From UBA1547 sp035399865 (GTDB lineage: Bacteria > Patescibacteriota > Saccharimonadia > Saccharimonadales > Saccharimonadaceae), in assembly GCA_035399865.1 (NCBI GenBank), contig DAOPJW010000002.1, positions 118,670 to 182,669 of the forward strand: a stretch of DNA of 64,000 nt. The letters run 5' to 3'. This document shows positions 42,326 to 51,921 of this stretch, in pieces; position 1 is the stretch's first letter, and every line of letters begins with the position of its first letter. The position numbers were made by a program, and so were the translations under genes. Below the pieces are notes generated by a model, which was given only the letters and a program-made list of their open reading frames with translations, searched no databases and had not been told where the DNA came from.

Positions 42326-42548
42326 AACTAGTGGCACATTGTGGCTACGTCTACCTTTATCAATGAATTCATTGGATCTATGGGTGGGAAGCACGAAACC
42401 AAAATGAGCTTACCGACAAATGTCGTAAGGATGCAAATAATCTTTGAATATTAAATAGCAATGGTCGAATTGCGTCCCGTTCTATGATTAGAAACAAGAC
42501 AGAGTAAGGTATAGCCTTTGTAGCAATACAATTGGCAGGAGATTGATT
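42326..42548 (+). promoter_or_regulatory. Long 5' leader of the LysM-CHAP gene
   Basis: About 215 nt of non-coding, structured leader. It includes the near-perfect hairpin CTTAC-C-GACA-AA-TGTC-GTAAG (about 42410-42431) and several short pairable GC-rich segments, and ends with an AGGAG ribosome site at 42537-42541. Its position before a peptidoglycan hydrolase suggests a regulatory RNA such as a c-di-AMP riboswitch, but I could not match ydaO consensus elements. Confidence 0.45.
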
Positions 42549-43718
42549 ATTCGTAAATCAAAATTTAAAATAAAACCATCAACTGTGGTGGTTTATGTGG
42601 GTTTTTTTGCACTTGTTGTTTCTTTGGTTTCAGTTGGTTATCACGAGCCGAAAAAGGTTTCAACAGTTGCAAATACTGCAATTAGTAGCGATGTCTTAGT
42701 TGATAAGACTTCGGTAGATGATGTTGTTGAGACTGCTGTGGCTGCTGATGTTGCTCAAGTGGCTAACTTGCCAATAGCAAATATGATATCCAATCTGGCA
42801 GTATCAACCCAAACTAAAAGCGAATATATGCAGATTGATACAACAAATATCGTTAAACCCCAAATAATTGAGTCAACTATACCTAATCGTTCGGTCATTA
42901 TGCATGATGTCAAAGAAGGTGAAACCATCGATACTTTGACTGCAAAGTACGGTATTTCTAAACAGACTATAAAATGGGCTAATAATAAGACGTCTGATTC
43001 AATAGGTGTTGGTGAAGTTCTAAAGATTTTACCTATTGACGGTGTTCTTTATACTGTAAAAAGTGGCGATACCGCTGAATCTATAGCGAAAAGATATGAT
43101 GTGGATCAAACTCGTGTAATACTCTATAACGATCTTGAAGTTAGTGGCTTATTGACAAATACAGAGATAATATTGCCGAACGGGGTTTTACCGAACGAAG
43201 AAAGACCAGGCTACGTTGCTCCATCTGCTAGATATAATTACGGTGTAGCCTACGGATTTGCCGGTGGTGATGTCAAATATCTAAATTCACCGCCGATTAT
43301 GAGCGATGCAGTAAAAGCTTATCTGCCACATCTAAGTAGTCTATACCAATCATCCCCAGGTAACCCTATGAATACTTGGTACACAGGCCAATGTACGTGG
43401 TGGGCCTGGGAGCGCCGTGTTGCTTTGGGAAGACCGTTACCATACGGTGTTTCACTTGGGAACGGTGGCGATTGGGCTCAGTTTCTCAAAACGCGTTATG
43501 ACTATTGGGTTGATAAAAATCCAAAAGTCGGAGCTGTTTTTGAAAGCCCTGGTCACGTAGGAATCGTTGAACGATTTAATTATGATGATAATGGCAATAG
43601 AGTGTCACTTACTACAAGCGAAATGAATTGGGACTACGTTAAATATTTAGTAGTCGAACGTACGATACCGGCAAGTAACTTTAGTGATTTTAATTACATT
43701 CACAATGTGAAGGGATAA
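42549..43718 (+). CDS. Secreted LysM-CHAP peptidoglycan hydrolase
   Basis: An approximately 389-aa protein with an N-terminal signal/TM (VVVYVGFFALVVSLVSVGY). Two LysM domains follow (HDVKEGETIDTLTAKYGIS and YTVKSGDTAESIAKRYDV). The C-terminal CHAP domain has catalytic Cys in GQCTWWAW and His in SPGHVGIVE. It should bind and cut peptidoglycan outside the cell. Start choice: AGGAG at 42537-42541 is 1 nt from an in-frame TTG (42543), too close. ATT at 42546 or 42549 is correctly spaced. ATT at 42549 is used, making this the second hydrolase here with an AUU-type start. Confidence 0.87.
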   Translation: MRKSKFKIKPSTVVVYVGFFALVVSLVSVGYHEPKKVSTVANTAISSDVLVDKTSVDDVVETAVAADVAQVANLPIANMISNLAVSTQTKSEYMQIDTTNIVKPQIIESTIPNRSVIMHDVKEGETIDTLTAKYGISKQTIKWANNKTSDSIGVGEVLKILPIDGVLYTVKSGDTAESIAKRYDVDQTRVILYNDLEVSGLLTNTEIILPNGVLPNEERPGYVAPSARYNYGVAYGFAGGDVKYLNSPPIMSDAVKAYLPHLSSLYQSSPGNPMNTWYTGQCTWWAWERRVALGRPLPYGVSLGNGGDWAQFLKTRYDYWVDKNPKVGAVFESPGHVGIVERFNYDDNGNRVSLTTSEMNWDYVKYLVVERTIPASNFSDFNYIHNVKG

Positions 43719-43763
43719 TCGCCTCTGTTAATCTTGGGGCGATTTTGATATAATAATCATAAT

Positions 43764-45062
43764 ATGTTTGTTGACACTGCCAAAGTATTTATTTCAGCAG
43801 GTAAGGGCGGTGATGGTGCCGTTAGTTTTCGTCATGAGAAATATGTAGAAAAAGGCGGTCCAGACGGTGGTGACGGTGGTGATGGTGGTGATGTTGTTTT
43901 TGTTGCAACAAGCGATCTTAACACATTGGTTGATTATCGTTACAAGCCTGAACTAAAAGCACAGGTTGGCGAAAATGGTTCAAAACGAGATCGTCATGGT
44001 GCTTCAGGCGAAACTCTGTACGTAAAAGTACCAGTCGGCACTATTGTTAAGCGTAATGATGAAATAATCGCAGATTTGACTTTTGAGGGAGAAGAAGTAG
44101 TAATAGCTTGTGGAGGACGAGGAGGTTTTGGTAATGCTCATTTCAAAAGCTCAGTACGTCAAACTCCCCGAATGGCTGAAAAAGGCGAACCTGGTGAATC
44201 ATTCGAGGCCGAACTTGAACTTAAATTATTGGCAGATGTTGGTTTAATTGGTTTTCCGAATGCAGGTAAGTCAACATTTTTATCAGTTGTTAGTAATGCC
44301 CGTCCAGAAATTGCTGACTATGCGTTCACTACGTTAACTCCAAATCTAGGTGTCGCTAAAATTGATAGTGGCAGTATATTAATTGCAGATATTCCAGGAC
44401 TAATTGAAGGAGCGAGTCAGGGAAAAGGATTAGGTGACGCTTTCTTGCGTCATGTTGAGCGTACTGCAGTATTACTTCATATGATAGATGTTTATAACGA
44501 TGATGTTGCAGTTGCCTATAAAACCATTCGCAAAGAACTGGCTGATTATGACGTTGATTTAACAAACCATCCAGAGATTATCGCATTGACCAAAACTGAA
44601 GGTCTTGATCAAGAAATTATTCAAATGCAAATTGAAAACTTAAAATCAGTAGCAGGTGATAAGCAGATATTTGCAATTTCATCACCAGCTCATACAGGTA
44701 TAAAAGAAGTACTGAGAGCATTATTTAAAGAAGTAGTAAAAGCACGCCACAATAGAGAGAAAATTTCTGATATTGAAAATAAAGACGATGTGATTGCAAC
44801 TATCACTCTAGATAAGAAAAAAATAGCTGAATCTTGGTCAGTAAATAAAATCGAAGAAGAAAATAAAACATTTTTTGTAGTAAATGGTGAAAAGATTGAA
44901 AGATTTGCTCTTCGAACAGATTTTTCTAATTTTGAAGGTGTTAATCGCTTGAGAGATATTATGAAAAAACTTGGAATATCCAGTGAACTTCATCGACAGG
45001 GTGCTGAGGGTAACAGTACCGTTCGAATTGCGGGTAATGAATTCACTTTATTAGAACAATAG
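43764..45062 (+). CDS. obgE: Obg-family GTPase
   Basis: A 432-aa ribosome-assembly GTPase. The glycine-rich Obg fold has GGPDGGDGGDGGDVVFVA. The G domain has G1 GFPNAGKST, G2 FTTLTPN and G3 ADIPGLIEGASQGKGLG; the G4 position reads TKTEGLD in place of NKxD. A C-terminal OCT domain follows (residues about 345-430). It acts on 50S maturation in the cytosol. TATAAT at 43749-43754 lies 9 nt before the ATG with no SD (leaderless). Confidence 0.96.
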   Translation: MFVDTAKVFISAGKGGDGAVSFRHEKYVEKGGPDGGDGGDGGDVVFVATSDLNTLVDYRYKPELKAQVGENGSKRDRHGASGETLYVKVPVGTIVKRNDEIIADLTFEGEEVVIACGGRGGFGNAHFKSSVRQTPRMAEKGEPGESFEAELELKLLADVGLIGFPNAGKSTFLSVVSNARPEIADYAFTTLTPNLGVAKIDSGSILIADIPGLIEGASQGKGLGDAFLRHVERTAVLLHMIDVYNDDVAVAYKTIRKELADYDVDLTNHPEIIALTKTEGLDQEIIQMQIENLKSVAGDKQIFAISSPAHTGIKEVLRALFKEVVKARHNREKISDIENKDDVIATITLDKKKIAESWSVNKIEEENKTFFVVNGEKIERFALRTDFSNFEGVNRLRDIMKKLGISSELHRQGAEGNSTVRIAGNEFTLLEQ

Positions 45063-45087
45063 CATTGTAACGTTTATAATAAAAATA

Positions 45088-46503
45088 ATGGCAAAAACAT
45101 TATTTTTTTACGATTTAGAAACTAGCGGTCTTGATCCTCGCGAATCGCGAATAATGCAATTCGCAGGTATTAGAACCGATATGAAATTTGAACCTATTGG
45201 GGAGCCAATAAATTTACTTGTAAGGATGACGGACGATATTCTACCGAGTCCAGAAGCAATAATCGTTACAGGCATCACTCCCCAAATGACCGTAAGTGAG
45301 GGTTATAGTGAAAGTGAATTATGTCGTATATTAATGAACGACATTTTTACGCCCGATACAACTGTAATAGGTTTCAATAATATAAGATTTGACGATGAAT
45401 TTATCCGTCATCTTTTTTGGAGAAATTTTTACGATCCTTATGAGTGGAGTTGGAAAGATGGTCGTTCTCGCTGGGATATGTTAGATGTCGTTAGAATGAC
45501 GAGAGCACTCAGGCCTGATGGTATTAAATGGCCAGTTGATGATAATGGTAACGCTACTAATAAATTAGAATTAATTACCTCAATAAATAACATTGGCCAT
45601 TACAAAGCTCATGATGCACTTAGTGACGTCGAAGCATTATTATCAGTAACAAAACTAATCAAAGAAAAACAACCGCAAATTTTTGAATATTTATTCAAGA
45701 TGCGTGATAAAAACGAAGTCAAAAAACTTGTTAATTTAGAGAATAAAAGTCCCTTCGTTTATGTTAGCGGAAGATACGATACCGTTCATAGCAAGGCAAC
45801 AGTTGCTTTTCCGCTTACAGCTGGAAAAAATAATAATGTAGTCGTCTATGACTTAAGGTATGATCCGACGGCTTTGGTGAATATGAGTCAAAAAGAACTT
45901 GCAAAAAAATTATACGCAAGTTGGGATGAACGTCAGGCTGACGATTTTGTCAAATTACCTGTCAAAGAATTACATTATAATCGTGCACCAGCGGTTGCTC
46001 CGATAAGCGTTTTATCACAATCCGACGGTTGGAAAAAAATTTCAATAAGTGAAGAAATAATAAATAAACACAAAGAGCTATTATTATATAACCCAAGTTT
46101 TGCAGAAAATATCCGTAGCTTATTCGAAAAATACGAAGATCGAAACAAATCACCCGATCCAGAATCGCAACTTTATAACTCATTTTTGCCTGATATTGAT
46201 AAAATAAGAACCGAAGTCGTCCGCAATGCTTCTGAACACGAATTAGTCGATCTTCATCCTGAATTTGTTGACGAAAGATTACCAAAGCTGTTGTTGCACT
46301 ACAAGGCTCGAAACTTTCCGAAAAGTCTTAGTTTGGACGAATCTGAAGCTTGGGAAATATGGCGTTCCGAGAAAATTAAAGCTAACTTACCGACATTTGT
46401 TGATTCGCTTAAAAAACTATCAAACATTACCACTGATGAAGCAAAACTATTTGTATTGAATGAACTTCACTTATGGGCCGAGAGTATTATTCCTATGGAA
46501 TAA
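45088..46503 (+). CDS. sbcB: Exonuclease I-like 3'-5' ssDNA exonuclease
   Basis: A 471-aa DEDDh exonuclease. Exo I DLETSGLDPRESRIMQFAGI, Exo II GFNNIRFDDEFIRHLFWRN and Exo III HDALSDVEALLSVTKLI are intact. The C-terminal SH3-like and helical extensions (residues about 200-470) match exonuclease I layout, not RNase T or DNA polymerase epsilon subunits. It removes single-stranded DNA 3' ends in recombination and repair. TATAAT at 45075-45080 is 7 nt before the ATG (leaderless). Confidence 0.92.
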   Translation: MAKTLFFYDLETSGLDPRESRIMQFAGIRTDMKFEPIGEPINLLVRMTDDILPSPEAIIVTGITPQMTVSEGYSESELCRILMNDIFTPDTTVIGFNNIRFDDEFIRHLFWRNFYDPYEWSWKDGRSRWDMLDVVRMTRALRPDGIKWPVDDNGNATNKLELITSINNIGHYKAHDALSDVEALLSVTKLIKEKQPQIFEYLFKMRDKNEVKKLVNLENKSPFVYVSGRYDTVHSKATVAFPLTAGKNNNVVVYDLRYDPTALVNMSQKELAKKLYASWDERQADDFVKLPVKELHYNRAPAVAPISVLSQSDGWKKISISEEIINKHKELLLYNPSFAENIRSLFEKYEDRNKSPDPESQLYNSFLPDIDKIRTEVVRNASEHELVDLHPEFVDERLPKLLLHYKARNFPKSLSLDESEAWEIWRSEKIKANLPTFVDSLKKLSNITTDEAKLFVLNELHLWAESIIPME

Positions 46504-46505
46504 AT

Positions 46506-46787
46506 TTATACTCGGCTAAGTCTTCTTGTTGCAACTTTTACTTTGATTTGTTTCGTATTGATTTGGGTTATATTTCTTTTGATGATTGGCATTATTATAA
46601 TTCGTGCCAAAATTGCAGATAACATTACCGACATTAATATCATCATTTGAATAGAACTTAGCACTATATCAGTAAACGGGATAACACCAACAAAAAGAAA
46701 AGCCATTAATTTGTATCCAATACCTATCGCATCAGATATGATTATTAGGCTTACTACATTTAAGATGATTGCGGTATTCTTTTTCAT
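46506..46787 (-). CDS. Small two-TM membrane protein
   Basis: A 93-aa protein with two hydrophobic segments (about 8-36 and 41-68) and a basic C-terminal tail (IIKRNITQINTKQIKVKVATRR). It is convergent with sbcB, only 2 nt away. No SD is obvious. The family is not recognised, but the composition is consistent with a real inner-membrane protein. Confidence 0.55.
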   Translation of the reverse strand: MKKNTAIILNVVSLIIISDAIGIGYKLMAFLFVGVIPFTDIVLSSIQMMILMSVMLSAILARIIIMPIIKRNITQINTKQIKVKVATRRLSRV

Positions 46788-46914
46788 ATTCTGAGCTGAT
46801 TATATTAAAAGTAATATCTTTATACAATCATAAGCAACATGTGTCAAATATATATAGTTTTGTTTTTAGCTGGTGACTGGAAAAAAACATAAAAATAGAG
46901 TATAATAATTGGTT

Positions 46915-49728
46915 ATGTCAGAGGTAATTAGGATAGTTGGAGCTCGTGAACACAACCTGAAAAATATCAGTGTCGAGATTCCACGCGACAAATTAATTGT
47001 ATTTACTGGTTTATCTGGTTCAGGTAAATCATCTTTAGCTTTTGATACTATTTATGCCGAAGGTCAACGACGTTACGTTGAAAGTTTATCAAGTTATGCA
47101 CGACAATTTTTGGGATTAATGGAAAAACCAGACGTTGATAGAATTGATGGTCTAAGTCCTGCAATCAGTATTGATCAAAAGTCTACTAGCCGAAATCCTC
47201 GTAGTACCGTTGCTACCGTTACGGAAATATATGATTACTTACGTCTTTTATTTGCCCGTATTGGCGTACCTCATTGCCCTGTTTGTGGCAAAGAAGTTGC
47301 GAAAAGAACTTCCCAAACGATTATTGATGAAATAATGAAAATTCCTGAAAGTACTAGATTGATGGTATTAGCACCAATCGTTAGTAGTAAAAAGGGAGAA
47401 TTTGCTCATATTCCAGAACAATACATGCATTTGGGATTTGCTCGTGCAAGGGTTGATGGAGTGGTCTATGCATTAGATGAATTTCCCTCTCTCGATAAAA
47501 ATTACATGCATAATATCGAAATCGTAGTCGATAGGTTAGTAATTTCGCCAGAAATAATTGGTCGCTTGACTCAGTCTGTTGAGCAGGCCTTAGAGCTTGC
47601 TAGTGGAATAGTCAATATTTTTAACGCTGATGATAGTAGCGTTCATAGCTATAGTCAAAGATATGCTTGTTTGGATCATCCCAATGAAGAAATTCCTGAG
47701 CTTGAACCAAGGTTATTCAGCTTTAATGCTCCTCAAGGAGCTTGTCCAGTCTGTACGGGATTAGGTAATCGATTAGAAATCGATCCTGAATTAGTCTTTA
47801 ACCCGAATTTGACGATATCAGAAGGTGCAATTCGCCCTTATAATCGTGTTAATAGCGATGCTTGGTATATGAAACGATTAAATGAAGTTGCCAAATCACA
47901 TGGTTTCAGTATCCGCACTCAAGTAAAAGACTTATCTGAATCAGATATAGAAAAAGTATTATACGGAACGGGAAACCAAAAGTATCCCGTCGCATTGAAT
48001 GATGGCCGTATGTATGATGCAACTTATGAAGGCGTCATTCCGAATCTAGAGCGAAGATACAAAGAAACCGACAGTGATTTTATTCGACGTGATATCGAGC
48101 GATTCATGCGTGAAAAAGAATGCTACGTATGTAAAGGTGCTCGTCTGAAACCAGTTGTTCTAGCAGTAACAATTGACGGTTTGAATATTATGGATATTAC
48201 CAAGCTAGATACTAACGAAGCACTTGATTTATTCGAAAATAGACTGAAATTTAGTGAATATAACCTACAAATAGCAAAACAGATTATTGACGAGATTGTT
48301 GCACGACTAAAATTTATGAACAATGTCGGATTGAATTATTTAGAGCTTAGGAGAGCAGCCAACACTTTATCGGGCGGAGAAGCACAAAGAATAAGATTAG
48401 CGACACAAATAGGTTCAAGTCTTCAGGGTGTTCTGTACGTTTTGGATGAACCGTCAATTGGTTTACATCAAAGGGATAATGATCGTTTAATAAAAACATT
48501 ACAAGATTTAAGAAATCTTGGAAATACAGTTATAGTTGTTGAACATGATTTTGATACTATTCGAAATGCGGATTATTTATTGGATATCGGTCCTGGGGCG
48601 GGTATCTCGGGAGGAAATATTGTTGCATCTGGAACTCCTGAAGAAGTTGCCAAAAATGTGAATAGTATTACTGGAAGATATCTATCTGGATTAGAAAAAA
48701 TAGACGTTCCCAAAAAACGTCGCAAGATAAATTACGACAAAAGAATAGTTGTACATGGGGCCAAAGAAAATAATTTAAAAAATATTGATATAGATTTTCC
48801 TCTAGGGCTTTTGACGGTTGTTAGTGGAGTAAGTGGCAGTGGTAAATCTACTCTAGTTAATGATATTTTAGCCAAAGAACTTTCAGCTAGATTACATCGT
48901 TCACATGCAATCGCTGGCAAACATGACAGCATCGAAAATATTGGCTTGTTGGATAAAGTAATAGTTATTGATCAATCGGCAATTGGACGAACTCCACGTT
49001 CAAATGTAGCCACATACACAGGAATTTTTACTCAGGTTCGAGAACTTTTTGCTTCTACGCCCGAAGCAAATATTCGTGGTTATAAATCGGGCCGTTTTAG
49101 TTTTAATATTAAAGGTGGTCGTTGTGAGCATTGTCAGGGTGACGGCGTCAAAAAAATTGAAATGCATTTCTTGCCAGACGTATACGTAACTTGCGATGTC
49201 TGTAATGGAAAGCGTTATAATCGCGAAGCATTAGAAATTAAATACAAAGGCATGACTATAAGTGATATTTTGGGAATGACTGTCGAACAAGCTTCTAAAT
49301 TTTTTGAAAATATTCCTGCAATTTCACGAAAACTCGATACTTTAGTTGATTCTGGTCTTGGCTATATTAGACTTGGGCAACCTGCAACAACTTTTAGCGG
49401 TGGAGAAGCACAACGAATTAAATTAGCTAGTGAGTTATCAAGACGAGCTACAGGAAAAACTCTATATATTCTAGATGAACCGACTACTGGTTTACATAGC
49501 GATGACGTTAAAAGATTACTAACCATATTACAAAAACTTGTTGACAGTGGAAATAGCATGATAGTGATTGAACATAATTTAGATGTCATAAAAACTGCTG
49601 ATTATATCGTTGATCTTGGGCCAGAAGGCGGAAGTAATGGTGGTATGGTAGTAGCTAAAGGCACACCCGAAGAAGTTGCAAAAAACGAAAAATCCTACAC
49701 AGGACAATATTTAAAAATGATTCTTTAA
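46915..49728 (+). CDS. uvrA: Excinuclease ABC subunit A
   Basis: The damage-recognition ATPase of nucleotide excision repair, 937 aa from the ATG at 46915 (a TTG two codons upstream is unlikely). It has duplicated ABC modules: Walker A GLSGSGKSSLAF and GVSGSGKSTLVND, signature NTLSGGEAQRIRLA and TTFSGGEAQRIKLA, and Walker B VLYVLDEPSIGL and TLYILDEPTTGL. Zinc-site CxxC pairs are seen in CPVCGKE, CPVCTG, CYVCKG and the CEHCQG..CDVCNG finger. TATAAT at 46901-46906 lies 8 nt before the ATG (leaderless). uvrC is 2 kb downstream; uvrB is not in the window. Confidence 0.97.
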   Translation: MSEVIRIVGAREHNLKNISVEIPRDKLIVFTGLSGSGKSSLAFDTIYAEGQRRYVESLSSYARQFLGLMEKPDVDRIDGLSPAISIDQKSTSRNPRSTVATVTEIYDYLRLLFARIGVPHCPVCGKEVAKRTSQTIIDEIMKIPESTRLMVLAPIVSSKKGEFAHIPEQYMHLGFARARVDGVVYALDEFPSLDKNYMHNIEIVVDRLVISPEIIGRLTQSVEQALELASGIVNIFNADDSSVHSYSQRYACLDHPNEEIPELEPRLFSFNAPQGACPVCTGLGNRLEIDPELVFNPNLTISEGAIRPYNRVNSDAWYMKRLNEVAKSHGFSIRTQVKDLSESDIEKVLYGTGNQKYPVALNDGRMYDATYEGVIPNLERRYKETDSDFIRRDIERFMREKECYVCKGARLKPVVLAVTIDGLNIMDITKLDTNEALDLFENRLKFSEYNLQIAKQIIDEIVARLKFMNNVGLNYLELRRAANTLSGGEAQRIRLATQIGSSLQGVLYVLDEPSIGLHQRDNDRLIKTLQDLRNLGNTVIVVEHDFDTIRNADYLLDIGPGAGISGGNIVASGTPEEVAKNVNSITGRYLSGLEKIDVPKKRRKINYDKRIVVHGAKENNLKNIDIDFPLGLLTVVSGVSGSGKSTLVNDILAKELSARLHRSHAIAGKHDSIENIGLLDKVIVIDQSAIGRTPRSNVATYTGIFTQVRELFASTPEANIRGYKSGRFSFNIKGGRCEHCQGDGVKKIEMHFLPDVYVTCDVCNGKRYNREALEIKYKGMTISDILGMTVEQASKFFENIPAISRKLDTLVDSGLGYIRLGQPATTFSGGEAQRIKLASELSRRATGKTLYILDEPTTGLHSDDVKRLLTILQKLVDSGNSMIVIEHNLDVIKTADYIVDLGPEGGSNGGMVVAKGTPEEVAKNEKSYTGQYLKMIL

Positions 49729-50414
49729 TTAGTGCGACGACTAGCCATAATCTTATCTATAAGAATAGTAATCGCTAATACAATAAAACCGAGCCCAAGT
49801 GAAGCAATGACATCAGTTGTCCAGTGGTACCCAAGATATATTCTGCTGGATCCAACAATGACTATTGCTAAAGTCGATATAATGCTAAAAAATATAATAC
49901 GCGAGTTTTCTGGTTTTCGTGAACATAAAAGATAACTAATTACTAAAAAGAATACGACTATACCGATAGTGTGGTTAGAGGGAAATGAAAAATCTGTTTC
50001 GAAAGGAGTAATCATATTCGATTGAGGTGGTCTTTGATTGGAGGTCAGATTTTTTATAGCATAAGATGATATAACACCTAAGGCTGTTGACATCATTAAT
50101 AAGAGTGGACGCCAAATTTCACGTTTTATTATAGCCCATATTATTGCTAGTAGGGTAATTGTAGCCATCAGTATTTTTGGACTCATAGTTGTCGTAATGA
50201 TTTTGTAAACATCGGTGATAACTGATTGGCGATTGCTTGTCACCCATTCCATTATGGGTTCGTTAATAAAACCAATGCCGATATTTTTATTCATACCCAA
50301 GTACGCTAGTGTAAAAATCGAAATACCAATAATTAAACTGATAATAGCGATAACGATGCTTTTTTTATTTGACCATGGCTCTTTTGATGGTGTCTCTTGG
50401 ATAGATAAACTCAT
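49725..50414 (-). CDS. PAP2-family membrane phosphatase
   Basis: A 229-aa protein with about six TM helices. The tripartite acid-phosphatase motif is intact: KNLTSNQRPPQ (KxxxxxxRP), FSFPSNHTIG (PSNH) and SSRIYLGYHWTTDV (SRxxxxxHxxxD). It could be an undecaprenyl-diphosphate or phosphatidic-acid phosphatase in the inner membrane, linking it to lipid II recycling. It overlaps DedA by one base (TAATG) as the second gene of a two-gene operon, and converges with uvrA. Confidence 0.93.
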   Translation of the reverse strand: MSLSIQETPSKEPWSNKKSIVIAIISLIIGISIFTLAYLGMNKNIGIGFINEPIMEWVTSNRQSVITDVYKIITTTMSPKILMATITLLAIIWAIIKREIWRPLLLMMSTALGVISSYAIKNLTSNQRPPQSNMITPFETDFSFPSNHTIGIVVFFLVISYLLCSRKPENSRIIFFSIISTLAIVIVGSSRIYLGYHWTTDVIASLGLGFIVLAITILIDKIMASRRTN

Positions 50415-51136
50415 TATTTTTTCCTTTTGATAAATTTACGCCATTGCGTTTTGATTAGCTTTATTATCTGTTTTCTTTGTTCTTTTGTTTTTAATAACTC
50501 AAATATTGCAGGAGAAATAGACGCGACCAAAATTAAAGCAACTATTGGTAATAGTACGGCATCAACATCTATACCTGCATAATTCATCCAATCGCCCAAG
50601 AAATAACCAATATACGTCACTCCTCCAACCCACATGACTCCACCAATAATATTAAATGTGATAAAAGTTGAGTACTTCATTTTTGCGATGCCAGCTAGTA
50701 ATGGTGCGAAAGTTCTTACAATTGGGACAAATCGAGCCAGTATGATAGTTTTTACTCCGTGTTTATCATAAAAATCTTGAGCTTTTTTGACATTTTCTTG
50801 TTTAAATAACAGAGAATTGGGTTTTTTAAACAATTTCGGACCAATTTTTCGGCCAAATGCATAACCAACACTAGAGCCGATAGTAGCAGAAATAAATAGC
50901 AATAAAATTACAAAATTAATATCAAAATCTAGCTTGACGGTTTTTGTACCTTGAAGCAGGACACCAAGGGTAAATAATATGCTATCTCCTGGCAAAAAAA
51001 AGCCGACGAGCAGTCCATTTTCTGCAAAAATAATGTATATCACTAACAATAATGCAGCGATTGGCCCCGCTGTCTGGGCAAACTCAATAAGATCGAATCC
51101 AGGTATCATACTAAGATATTTTAGCATAACAGACAT
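50414..51136 (-). CDS. DedA-family membrane transporter
   Basis: A 240-aa protein with about five hydrophobic segments. DedA/SNARE-associated motifs are visible: ENGLLVGFFLPGDSILF, GSSVGYAFGRKIGPKLF, and ILARFVPIVRTFAPLLAGIA. DedA proteins flip undecaprenyl phosphate or related phospholipids (established for UptA/DedA members). Pairing with a PAP2 phosphatase fits carrier-lipid recycling: one removes phosphate and the other returns the monophosphate to the inner face. It is divergent from rplY. Confidence 0.93.
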   Translation of the reverse strand: MSVMLKYLSMIPGFDLIEFAQTAGPIAALLLVIYIIFAENGLLVGFFLPGDSILFTLGVLLQGTKTVKLDFDINFVILLLFISATIGSSVGYAFGRKIGPKLFKKPNSLLFKQENVKKAQDFYDKHGVKTIILARFVPIVRTFAPLLAGIAKMKYSTFITFNIIGGVMWVGGVTYIGYFLGDWMNYAGIDVDAVLLPIVALILVASISPAIFELLKTKEQRKQIIKLIKTQWRKFIKRKK

Positions 51137-51194
51137 ATGAAATGTTATACTATTATTTAGCAGTTATTAATTAACGACAGAAGAGGATTAAGAG

Positions 51195-51893
51195 GTGAAC
51201 GACATTACATTGAAATTAACCGAACGAACTGTGGTGGGAAAAAAATTAGCAAAATTACGAAACAGTGGAGTGATTCCAAGTGTTATTTATGGAGGCAGTA
51301 ACGAGCCGGTATTAACTCAGTCGCTTACAGTAGACACAGCGAAAGTTGTACAAATAGCAGGTAAACATACGCCGATTAATCTTTTAATAGATGGCAAAAA
51401 AAGATTAGCTATCATTAAAGATATTGACGCAGACCCTGTTAAACACATTTTACGTCACATTGCATTTCATGCCATTAAGCAAAGTGACATTATTACTACC
51501 GAAGTACCTATCGTGCTTGTTGGTGAGGGTGAAAGTGTTGCAGAAAAGGCCGGATTGGTAGTGTTACAAGCTATCGATAATATTGAAGTCAAAGCTAAAC
51601 CGGCTGATTTGCCAAGCTCACTTGAAATTTCAATTATAAACCTTGCTACAGAAGATGATAAATTATTAGTGAAAGATATTAAACTGCCTGAAGGTGTTGA
51701 ATTTGCTGATATCGATCAAGATATGGAATTGGTTATCGCTAACGTTTACGAACCAAGTGCATTACAAGCTGCTAATGAAGCAGTAGGTGGTGAAGCCGAA
51801 GCAGAAGTCGCTGACGTTGAAGTCGAACAAGGTGGTCAAACTGAAGAACTAATAAAAGAATCTGACGACTCTTCAAAATCTTCCGAAAAATAG
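51195..51893 (+). CDS. rplY: 50S ribosomal protein L25 (general stress protein Ctc)
   Basis: A 232-aa protein that starts with GTG. The N-terminal domain (LTERTVVGKKLAKLRNSGVIPSV) binds 5S rRNA. The C-terminal TL5/Ctc domain (SDIITTEVPIVLVGEGESVAEK, LPSSLEISI) and an acidic Ser/Glu-rich tail follow. GAGGATTAAGAG upstream gives a moderate SD. It stands divergent from dedA and precedes uvrC. Confidence 0.95.
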   Translation: MNDITLKLTERTVVGKKLAKLRNSGVIPSVIYGGSNEPVLTQSLTVDTAKVVQIAGKHTPINLLIDGKKRLAIIKDIDADPVKHILRHIAFHAIKQSDIITTEVPIVLVGEGESVAEKAGLVVLQAIDNIEVKAKPADLPSSLEISIINLATEDDKLLVKDIKLPEGVEFADIDQDMELVIANVYEPSALQAANEAVGGEAEAEVADVEVEQGGQTEELIKESDDSSKSSEK

Positions 51894-51921
51894 TTTTTGA
51901 CGTGTAGTATAATTTTATATA

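Noticed and set aside
42326..42540. ydaO-type c-di-AMP riboswitch
   Set aside because: The expected GGGG(T/A)GAATCC-like elements and the terminal CAGCTAACC..GTAAGC block could not be placed. Left as an unassigned leader.
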